From positions 1-30,590 of the forward strand of contig JAFWQM010000023.1 of assembly GCA_017509065.1 (NCBI GenBank): 30,590 nucleotides of DNA, given 5' to 3'. Positions 23,826 to 30,590 of the stretch are shown in pieces. Numbering within the stretch: the stretch's first letter is position 1; every line of letters begins with the position of its first letter. The notes beneath the pieces were generated by a model that worked only from the letters and a program-made list of their open reading frames with translations, had not been told where the DNA came from and did not search any database. Source of the stretch: Clostridia bacterium (GTDB lineage: Bacteria; Bacillota_A; Clostridia; Christensenellales; Aristaeellaceae). The translations under genes were made by a program, and so were the position numbers.

Positions 23826-26588
23826 ATGCTGGAACTGTATGATTTATCCGTCGAGTATAAAACATCGCCTGTGGGGCTGGACGACGTGCAACCCCGGTTC
23901 AGCTGGAAATTGCGCACCGAAAAGCAGGATACTCATCAAATCACATACCGTCTTCAAGTGCGCTGCGAGGCTGTTTGCTGGGATACGGGTCGGGTGGAAA
24001 GCGATCAAAGCATCCTGATCCCTTATGCGGGCCCAGCGCTTGCCCCGCGCACCGAATACCGCTGGGAAGTCACGGTATGGACGGATCAGGGAGAAGAAGC
24101 GACGGCGGCATCCGGCTTTGAAACCGGTCTCCTCTCCGGCTCTGCTTTCCAGGGCCGTGCAAAATGGATCACTCACGGCCTGTCCAAGGAAGAAACCGCC
24201 AGCCCTGTCTTTACCAAAGTCTTTACCGTGGAAAAGCCCGTCGCCAAGGCCCGGCTGTACGCCACGGCCTGCGGCTTGTATGAAGCGGAAATCAACGGCG
24301 AAAAGGCGGACGACACCTATTTTGCCCCCGGCTGGACCAGCTATCATAAGCGTCTGCAATACCAGACCTACGCTGTGGACACCCTGCGAGCCGGGGAAAA
24401 CACCCTGCGCTTTACCCTGGGCGAAGGCTGGTACAAATCGCCCTTGGGCTTCTATCCTACGCCCAATCATTACGGCGACATTACGGCGCTGCTGGCCATG
24501 CTGGTCATCACGTATAAGGACGGCATAGAAGAAGTGATCGGCACGGACGAAAGCTGGCAGGTCTCCTTGGGCTCCATTCGCTTTTCCCAGCTCTATGACG
24601 GCGAAACGCAGGATACCGCTTCGGAAGAGCAGTCCGTGGGCTGCGCCCTGCCCTTTGACGGCGAGTTTGAAACCCTGATCACCCAGGAAAACGAGCCGGT
24701 TCGGTGCCTTCTGCGCCTGCCCGCTGTCCGGGACTTTATCGCGCCGAATGGCGAGCGGGTCGTCGATTTCGCCCAGAACCTGACCGGCTGGGTGGAAATG
24801 AAAATCCACGGCCGAAAAGGGCAGAAAATCACCCTGCGCCACGCCGAAAGCCTGGATGAAAACGGCAATTTCTATACCGCCAACTTGAGCTTTGCCAAGG
24901 CGACGGATACCTATATCCTGAATGGGCAGAAGCAAATCCTCCGCCCCCATTTCACCTTCCATGGCTTCCGTTACGTTTGCCTGGAAGGGCTGGAAGAAGG
25001 TCAGCAAATCGAACTGACCGCCTGCCACCTGTCCACCGACCTCAAGGTGGCGGGTTCCTTCCGCTGCTCGGACAAGAGGATCAACCGCTTACAGCAGAAC
25101 ATCCTTTGGAGCCAGCGGGACAACTATCTGGACGTGCCCACGGACTGCCCCCAGCGCAGCGAGCGGCTGGGCTGGACGGGCGACGCCACGGCCTTTACGC
25201 CCACGGCTGCGTTCCATCAGAATATCATGCTTTTTATGCGTAAGTGGTTGCGGGATTTGGCCGTCGATCAGGAAAAAGAAACCGGCATGGCTCAGGTGGT
25301 GCCGGACATCCTCTCCCAGGGCCCTGGCGGCAGCAGGCAAAACGGCGCGGCCTATTGGGGCGACGCGGCCACGGCAATCCCCTGGACGCTGTATGAAACC
25401 TATGGCGACAGGCGGATTTTGGAAGCCCAGTACCCAAGCATGAAAATCTGGGTGGATTACGTCATCCTGCAACGCGGGGACAACGGCCTGTGGCAAAGCG
25501 GCTTCCAGTACGGCGACTGGCTGGGGCTGGATTCCGAAAGCAACAAACTGAACGACGAGCGGAAAGGCGCGACGGACGATTATTTCGTTGCCAACGCTTG
25601 CTTCCTTTGGTCGCTTAAAATCATGGCGGATACTGCTTTGGTCTTGGGCTATGATGAGGACGTGGCCTATTATGGCGAACTGCGGGAAAAGACGCTGTCC
25701 GCCTTCCGAAAAGAATATGTCACCGAAACGGGCCGTCTGGTCTGCGAAACCCAAACGGCCCTGACGCTGGCGCTGTATTTCGATCTGGTGGAGGACAGGC
25801 ATAAGCCCGGCATCGCTGACCGGCTGGAAAGCAACATTGCCGCCCACAAAACGCACTTGACCACGGGATTCATTGGCACGCCCTACCTGTGCCTGGCGCT
25901 CAGCGATCACGGCAAGCACGCTGTCGCAGGGAAGCTGCTGTTGCAGGAGGAGAACCCCGGCTGGCTGTACGAAGTGAAGATGGGGGCCACCACCATCTGG
26001 GAACGCTGGAATTCCATCCAGCCGGACGGCAGCTTCAACCCTGCCAACATGAACAGCCTGAACCACTACGCCTACGGTTCGATAGGTTTCTGGCTCTATA
26101 CCCGTCTCTGCGGCCTGCGGCTGATGGCACCCGGTTACAAAAAGTTTGCCATCGCCCCGCAATTCATGAAAGGGATCACCTGGGCAGAGCTGACCTATGA
26201 AAGCGTCTATGGCGAAATCAAAACCTCCTGGCGCTGCGAAGGCGGCAAAATCACCGTGGATGTTGTCGTTCCCGTTGGCACGGAAACGCTGCTGACCCTG
26301 CCGGAAAAGAATGAAACGATCACCCTGGGCAGCGGCAGCTATCATTACGAATACAAAACCGCAACGAGACTGGAGCTGGATCGCTACACCCTGGAAACGC
26401 CTCTGCGCGTGATGATGAACCACTCGGCGGCCAGGCCGCTTTTGCAGCAGTATATGCCGCAGATGCTGGATAATCCCATGCTGGAATATGTGATCGATCA
26501 GCCCATTTCGTCCCTGCTGGCTTATGCCGCGGAAGCCAGGCCGCTGTATGAGATGATCCTGAAGGCCATGAACGAAGCAGATCAGTAA
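23826..26588 (+). CDS. GH78 alpha-L-rhamnosidase
   Basis: The 920-residue protein has Ig-like and beta-sandwich domains (about 1-260), a second beta domain (about 300-405), the alpha/alpha barrel (about 410-750), a C-terminal beta domain and a tail. The motif DCPQRSERLGWTGD spans 440-453: D440, E446 and D453, one residue longer than in the left-hand GH78, and matching the Asp/Glu spacing I recall for Streptomyces Rha78A (Glu636 as general acid). E726 in TIWERW followed by SLNHYAYG is the likely general base. There is no signal peptide. AAAGGAG lies 6 nt before ATG 23826. The tail YTLETPLRVMM... resembles the GH3 tails. It would cleave terminal alpha-L-rhamnose from imported glycosides. Confidence 0.95.
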   Translation: MLELYDLSVEYKTSPVGLDDVQPRFSWKLRTEKQDTHQITYRLQVRCEAVCWDTGRVESDQSILIPYAGPALAPRTEYRWEVTVWTDQGEEATAASGFETGLLSGSAFQGRAKWITHGLSKEETASPVFTKVFTVEKPVAKARLYATACGLYEAEINGEKADDTYFAPGWTSYHKRLQYQTYAVDTLRAGENTLRFTLGEGWYKSPLGFYPTPNHYGDITALLAMLVITYKDGIEEVIGTDESWQVSLGSIRFSQLYDGETQDTASEEQSVGCALPFDGEFETLITQENEPVRCLLRLPAVRDFIAPNGERVVDFAQNLTGWVEMKIHGRKGQKITLRHAESLDENGNFYTANLSFAKATDTYILNGQKQILRPHFTFHGFRYVCLEGLEEGQQIELTACHLSTDLKVAGSFRCSDKRINRLQQNILWSQRDNYLDVPTDCPQRSERLGWTGDATAFTPTAAFHQNIMLFMRKWLRDLAVDQEKETGMAQVVPDILSQGPGGSRQNGAAYWGDAATAIPWTLYETYGDRRILEAQYPSMKIWVDYVILQRGDNGLWQSGFQYGDWLGLDSESNKLNDERKGATDDYFVANACFLWSLKIMADTALVLGYDEDVAYYGELREKTLSAFRKEYVTETGRLVCETQTALTLALYFDLVEDRHKPGIADRLESNIAAHKTHLTTGFIGTPYLCLALSDHGKHAVAGKLLLQEENPGWLYEVKMGATTIWERWNSIQPDGSFNPANMNSLNHYAYGSIGFWLYTRLCGLRLMAPGYKKFAIAPQFMKGITWAELTYESVYGEIKTSWRCEGGKITVDVVVPVGTETLLTLPEKNETITLGSGSYHYEYKTATRLELDRYTLETPLRVMMNHSAARPLLQQYMPQMLDNPMLEYVIDQPISSLLAYAAEARPLYEMILKAMNEADQ

Positions 26589-26603
26589 AGGAGGAATCAC
26601 ACG

Positions 26604-27524
26604 ATGGCATCTGAAGTGCTGGAACAGTTGCGCGGCATGTACCGGCAGACGAAAGAGCAAAACGAAGCGCATCCGCAGTCCGATGAAGAATTGGCGGCGA
26701 GTCTGCCTGCCCTGCGCGTACAGAACGACGAAATCATCCGGCAATTCATTTCGGTGCCGGAGGGCGTCACCGTCGAGGAAAAAGTGATCGGCGGACGTTG
26801 GGGTGAATACTATCGGGTAGACGACAGTATGCCAGATAAAAAGAAAAACAGCCTGATCCTTTATATTCATGGAGGCGGCTGGGAAAACGGCTCCGTCGTA
26901 TCCAGAAGATTCGGCACCATGACCCTGGCCCAAATGGCGAAAACGGATTGCTTTTCCGCAGAGTATACCCAATGGCCGGAAGGACGGTTTGACCAGGGAT
27001 TGGCCGAGTGTCTAAGCGTTTATTCCGCTTTCCTGGACATGGGATATGAAAGCAAAAACATCACGCTGGCCGGAGAATCCGCAGGCGGGAGCATGGTGCT
27101 GTCCATGGCGCTGAAGCTGAAAGAAGAAGGAAAGCCTCTGCCCGGTCACGTGGTAGCCTACAGCCCGGTCACCGATCTGGAGGACCGCTTCCCCTCCCGT
27201 GAGACGCTGGACGCGCTGGATCCCATGATTTCCGCCAACGTGGGCAGGACGATGCTCAAGCATTACTGCGACGGGCAGGGGGCGCATGACCCCATCCGCT
27301 GCACGCGATACGGAAACTTTGACGGCTTCCCGCCTACCTTCATTGGCGTGGGCTCGGACGAAGTGCTGCTGGATGATTCCGTGGACCTGGCAGAAAAACT
27401 GAAAGATGCGGGCGTACGTCACGAGCTTCGGGTCTATGACGGCCTTTATCACACCTTTATGCTAGTTCCCGCCGCGGAATCCTTTGAGTGCCTGAAACAG
27501 ACCGCCGCATTTATCGCCGAATAA
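26604..27524 (+). CDS. Alpha/beta-hydrolase esterase, HSL type
   Basis: The 306-residue protein has the hormone-sensitive-lipase-type features: oxyanion motif HGGGW at 89-93, nucleophile S159 in GESAG, likely acid D252 in GSDEVLLDD and base H283 in GLYHTF. There is no signal peptide. Many enzymes of this type are acetyl or short-acyl esterases; in this operon it may remove acetyl or other ester groups from imported rhamnosides so that GH78 and GH3 can act (inference). AAAGGAGG 9 nt before ATG 26604 overlaps the stop codon of the GH78 gene, and the next gene starts 14 nt after the stop, so it is co-transcribed. Confidence 0.88.
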   Translation: MASEVLEQLRGMYRQTKEQNEAHPQSDEELAASLPALRVQNDEIIRQFISVPEGVTVEEKVIGGRWGEYYRVDDSMPDKKKNSLILYIHGGGWENGSVVSRRFGTMTLAQMAKTDCFSAEYTQWPEGRFDQGLAECLSVYSAFLDMGYESKNITLAGESAGGSMVLSMALKLKEEGKPLPGHVVAYSPVTDLEDRFPSRETLDALDPMISANVGRTMLKHYCDGQGAHDPIRCTRYGNFDGFPPTFIGVGSDEVLLDDSVDLAEKLKDAGVRHELRVYDGLYHTFMLVPAAESFECLKQTAAFIAE

Positions 27525-27538
27525 AAGAGGGATGATCC

Positions 27539-29890
27539 ATGGATCTTTCGATGCTGCAAACCAATTGGATCTGGCTGCCGGAATGGACGCTGGAGGACGC
27601 TGCGGAGCCGCATATCGTTTGCTTTCGCAAGCAGTTTGAGCTTCAAAACCTCCCGCAAACGCATACCATCAGGATTTCCGCCGATTCCCGCTACAAGCTG
27701 TATATCAATGGCAACTTCGTGCAGGAGGGGCCGCAGAAAGCGCTTGCTCTGAAAGAATGGTTTGTGGATACAGCGGATATTACTGACTGGCTGCACGAAG
27801 GGGCCAACACCGCTGCCGTAGAGGTGCTGCGGTATCCCACCCCCGGTTTATCCATGAGTCATCCCACAGGCAACGATTCCCTGCTGCATACGGAATTTCC
27901 CGGATTGTTTGTGGAAGACGCCGTCCCTGCGCCTGGCTTTTCCCTGAACGGAAAAAGTGGGTGGAAATGCCGTATGAATCGAGGGGTGCGCATCGTGGGC
28001 GAGGAAACCAATCCGGCCCCCATTCACGCCCAGGAGCATGTAGTGGCATCAGCAGATTTCGCAGGCTGGAAGCTGCCGGGATATGACGATACAGCGTGGC
28101 CGGACGTAAAGCCCTATCTGATCTTTGACCTGTCCTCCGCTGACGCGCCTGCTAATCTGGTCCCGCGCACGATCCCGCCCATGGCGCATACAGATCGCCG
28201 GTTTGAATCTGTGTCCATGGTGAGGGAAGGAGAAAAAGACGAGGAAGCAGCGTGGAACACACTGATCCACACAGACGTCCCCTTGATCATCCCTGCCCAC
28301 TGCCGCAGGATCGTGGAGCTGTCCGCTGGGGAGGAAATGTGCGGCTATTTGCTGTACTCCTTTTCCAGCGGTACAGGCGCAAGTATAGAAACCCTTTGCT
28401 CCGAATGTTATGCCTATCCGCAGCCTCCTGTTCCCAACGGTTATGGCGGCGTATCCGCCCCGCCTCCCCGTAAAGGTGACCGCACCGACGCCATCAGCGG
28501 AGAGCTTCTGGGGCACACCTCCATTTATACTGTTTCCGGGAACGGAACACAGGCAGCGCCTGAAACATACGAGCCTTTCTGGTTCCTCACCTTCCGCTAT
28601 ATCCGATTGACCATTGAAACCAAAGATGAACCGCTGATCTTCCTTTCCTTTTCCTACCGTTCCACCGCGTATCCGCTGGAAATCAAAACCCGCTTTACCT
28701 GTTCCGATGAAACCTTTGCCCCGATTTGGGACATCAGCGTGCGCACGCTGCGCCGCTGTATGCACGAAACCTATATGGACTGCCCCTTCTATGAGCAGCT
28801 TCAATATACCATGGACGGGCGTTCTGAAATCCTGTACACCTATGCGGTCAGCGCTGATGACCGCCTGGCCCGGCAAGCCATGGAAGCCTTCCGTCTGTCC
28901 CAGCGCCCGGACGGACTGGTGAACGCCGACGCGCCTACTCAGCGCAGCAATGTGATCCCCGGATTCTCCATTTACTATCTGCTGATGGTGCATGACCACA
29001 TGATGTATTTCGGGGACAAGGCGCTGGTGCGCTTGCATCTGCCTGCCATCGACCGCATCCTGTCCTTTTTTGACGGCCATCTCACGGAAAACGGCCTGGT
29101 GGGAAAGATCGGCGCGCCGATCATGCGGGACAAGTATTGGTCGTTCATCGACTGGTCGCAGAAATGGGATTCCGGCGTTCCCACTGCGTATGCCCAAGGG
29201 TGCGGAGCCATCACAGCCGAAAGCCTGCTGTATCTGTACGGCCTGCAAAAAGCGGCGGAATTGGCGTCCTATATCGGATGGACAGATGTGTCCGCGGAAT
29301 ATGCAGGGCGTGCCGATGCGCTTAAGGCTGCGATCCGGAATGTCTGCATGGGCAGGTATCAGGGGCAGCCTTTGATCCAGGACGGGCCAGGCGTCGAAGC
29401 ATACTCCGTCCACGCGCAGGTGCTGGCCATCCTTACCGGCGTCGTATCTCCCGAAGAAGGAAGAGCCATGCTGCAAAAAACCGTGGGCGACCCGGACATC
29501 CCGCAGGCTTCGGTATCGTTCATGTTCTACCTGTTCAGGGCGTTGGAAATCTGCGTGTGGTATGAAAAGACCGACGATCTATGGAACCTGTGGCGGCAGA
29601 TGATCAAAGACAATTTGACCACGTGTGTGGAAAACGACACCGATGCCCGATCAGACTGCCATGCCTGGGCAGCGCTCATGTGCTATGAAATGCCTGCGGT
29701 CATGCTGGGCGTTCGACCCGCAGCACCCGGTTTTACCAAAGTGCATATCGCTCCGCAAGCCGGTAAGCTGCAATCGGCAAAAGGCGATATAATCACACCT
29801 CGCGGTACGGTTCATGTCGCCTGGGAAAAAGACATCCAGGGAAAAATCATGCCGCATGCTCAACTGCCCGACGGCATGGAAAGCGTCTGA
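27539..29890 (+). CDS. Divergent GH78-type alpha-L-rhamnosidase
   Basis: The 783-residue protein has N-terminal beta domains (about 1-390, with SADSRYKLYINGNFV) and an alpha/alpha barrel carrying MDCPFYEQLQYTMDGR. D414, E419 and D426 have the spacing of the Bacillus RhaB carboxylates. The TIWERW/SLNHY base region is absent; in its place is CVENDTDARSDCHAW, with E698 a possible general base, a pattern of a separate GH78 branch. No signal peptide. A weak AGAGGG precedes ATG 27539. The similarity to the other two GH78 proteins is low, so it may act on a different linkage or aglycone side; rhamnosidase activity is likely but not certain. Confidence 0.82.
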   Translation: MDLSMLQTNWIWLPEWTLEDAAEPHIVCFRKQFELQNLPQTHTIRISADSRYKLYINGNFVQEGPQKALALKEWFVDTADITDWLHEGANTAAVEVLRYPTPGLSMSHPTGNDSLLHTEFPGLFVEDAVPAPGFSLNGKSGWKCRMNRGVRIVGEETNPAPIHAQEHVVASADFAGWKLPGYDDTAWPDVKPYLIFDLSSADAPANLVPRTIPPMAHTDRRFESVSMVREGEKDEEAAWNTLIHTDVPLIIPAHCRRIVELSAGEEMCGYLLYSFSSGTGASIETLCSECYAYPQPPVPNGYGGVSAPPPRKGDRTDAISGELLGHTSIYTVSGNGTQAAPETYEPFWFLTFRYIRLTIETKDEPLIFLSFSYRSTAYPLEIKTRFTCSDETFAPIWDISVRTLRRCMHETYMDCPFYEQLQYTMDGRSEILYTYAVSADDRLARQAMEAFRLSQRPDGLVNADAPTQRSNVIPGFSIYYLLMVHDHMMYFGDKALVRLHLPAIDRILSFFDGHLTENGLVGKIGAPIMRDKYWSFIDWSQKWDSGVPTAYAQGCGAITAESLLYLYGLQKAAELASYIGWTDVSAEYAGRADALKAAIRNVCMGRYQGQPLIQDGPGVEAYSVHAQVLAILTGVVSPEEGRAMLQKTVGDPDIPQASVSFMFYLFRALEICVWYEKTDDLWNLWRQMIKDNLTTCVENDTDARSDCHAWAALMCYEMPAVMLGVRPAAPGFTKVHIAPQAGKLQSAKGDIITPRGTVHVAWEKDIQGKIMPHAQLPDGMESV

Positions 29891-29928
29891 AAATGCTTCC
29901 CCACTTCATGGCAAAATTGGTTTGGGGC

Positions 29929-29957
29929 TGGCAAAAACTGCGAAAATATGGTAGAAT
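29929..29957 (+). promoter_or_regulatory. Possible promoter before fucO
   Basis: TAGAAT (29952-29957) with TGGCAA 17 nt upstream (29929-29934) could be a weak promoter in the 125-nt gap. A small hairpin, GCCCGG (29975-29980) with CCGGGC (29989-29994), lies in the leader just before the fucO ribosome binding site. The evidence is thin. Confidence 0.3.
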
Positions 29958-30015
29958 AAACGATCGGATTTCTTGCCCGGATAAGGTTCCGGGCTGAATA
30001 AAAGGAGGAATATGT

Positions 30016-30590
30016 ATGTCTGTCAATCGTTTCGTTCTGAACGGCGTATCCTATCATGGCCACGGGGCCATCAACGAGATTCCGGGCATCGTAAAGGCCC
30101 ACGGGTTCAAAAAGGCTTTCGTCGCTTCTGACCCGGATCTGGTGAATTTCGGCGTTACCGCCAAGGTGACCGATCTGCTGGAGAAGAATGGCATCGCTTT
30201 CGCCCTCTATACGGATATCAAACCCAACCCCACCATCGAGAACGTACAGCACGGCGTTGAAGCCTATAAAGCCAGCGGCGCGGACTTCATGATTACCATT
30301 GGCGGCGGCTCCTCCATGGATACCGGCAAGGGCATCGGCATCGTGGTGAACAATCCCGAATTCGCGGATATCCGTTCCCTGGAGGGCGTGGCCCCCACCA
30401 AAAACCGTACGGTCTTTACCATTGCCGTGCCCACCACCGGCGGCACCGGCGCGGAATCCACCATCAACTATGTGATCACCGACGTGGAAAAGAAGCGGAA
30501 GTTCGTCTGCGTGGACCCCAACGACATCCCCGATGTGGCAGTGGTTGACCCCGACATGATGGCCTCCATGCCCAAAGGCCTGACCGCTTC
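30016..30590 (+). CDS. fucO: Lactaldehyde reductase / 1,2-propanediol oxidoreductase, N-terminal part (cut by edge)
   Basis: From ATG 30016 the frame stays open to the window end (191 full codons). The sequence closely follows FucO: GGGSSMDTGKGIG at about 97-109, NNPEFADIRSLEG, PTTGGTGAE and the KKRKFVCVDPNDIP stretch, as in iron-dependent group III alcohol dehydrogenases. The enzyme reduces L-lactaldehyde to L-1,2-propanediol with NADH in the cytoplasm, the anaerobic end step of L-rhamnose and L-fucose breakdown. AAAGGAGG lies upstream; an ATG at 30012 is in another frame. Its place beside three GH78 genes and opposite rhaB supports rhamnose as the sugar. The metal-binding histidines lie in the missing part. 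Confidence 0.92.
   Translation, partial: MSVNRFVLNGVSYHGHGAINEIPGIVKAHGFKKAFVASDPDLVNFGVTAKVTDLLEKNGIAFALYTDIKPNPTIENVQHGVEAYKASGADFMITIGGGSSMDTGKGIGIVVNNPEFADIRSLEGVAPTKNRTVFTIAVPTTGGTGAESTINYVITDVEKKRKFVCVDPNDIPDVAVVDPDMMASMPKGLTA

Noticed and set aside
25089..26972. Long minus-strand open frame (627 codons) opposite GH78 and the esterase
   Set aside because: It is antisense to two well-supported genes and crosses their boundary; no motif or start signal.

Overview
The window looks like a carbohydrate-utilisation island from an anaerobic Bacillota (Clostridia-type) bacterium of a gut or rumen kind. This lineage call is inference: genes have strong AGGAGG-like ribosome binding sites, tight operons, CUT1 ABC permeases of the LplB/YtcP type and no ATPase gene beside them, GPH symporter, and a GH3 enzyme with reversed domain order of a kind known from rumen bacteria. 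Base composition is moderately GC-rich throughout and I see no phage, insertion sequence, tRNA, rRNA or CRISPR array. The theme is breakdown of L-rhamnose-containing beta-glucosides: three GH78 alpha-L-rhamnosidase-type proteins, three GH3 beta-glucosidase-type proteins, rhamnulokinase (rhaB) at the left edge and lactaldehyde/propanediol oxidoreductase (fucO) at the right edge. rhaA and rhaD are not seen and may lie outside.

Layout. (1) 1-6890, minus strand: operon of GPH-family sugar symporter, GH78, GH3 and rhaB (cut by the window edge). (2) 7071-12782, minus strand: one 1903-residue membrane-anchored GH3 protein in which the C-terminal GH3 domain precedes the catalytic barrel, followed by two more membrane segments, four near-identical 105-residue repeats, an InlB-B-like module and a beta-helix-like tail. 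(3) 12913-14100, plus: AraC regulator 1, divergent from the giant GH3. (4) 14102-15613 minus, and 15783-16328 plus: an SDR/epimerase with a C-terminal zinc-ribbon-like motif, divergent from a TetR regulator. (5) 16634-18483, plus: two CUT1 permeases; 18473-19672 minus: AraC regulator 2; 19827-30590, plus: solute-binding protein, GH3, GH78, esterase, a divergent GH78 and fucO (cut by the edge).

How it fits together (inference). The giant GH3 would act outside the membrane; two importers (a cation symporter and an ABC system needing an ATPase encoded elsewhere) bring in rhamnoglucosides; the other GH78, GH3 and esterase proteins lack signal peptides and would finish the job in the cytoplasm, feeding rhamnose into RhaB and the resulting lactaldehyde into FucO. 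Regulation can be read from the DNA: the symporter operon and the giant GH3 share the same operator (TTGTCKCA direct repeats 21 bp apart) at the same distance from the -10 box, and the GH3 copy also overlaps the AraC 1 promoter. A TetR-like palindrome sits inside the epimerase promoter spacer. The ABC permease promoter has the same unusual -35 (AATACT) with a different half-site.
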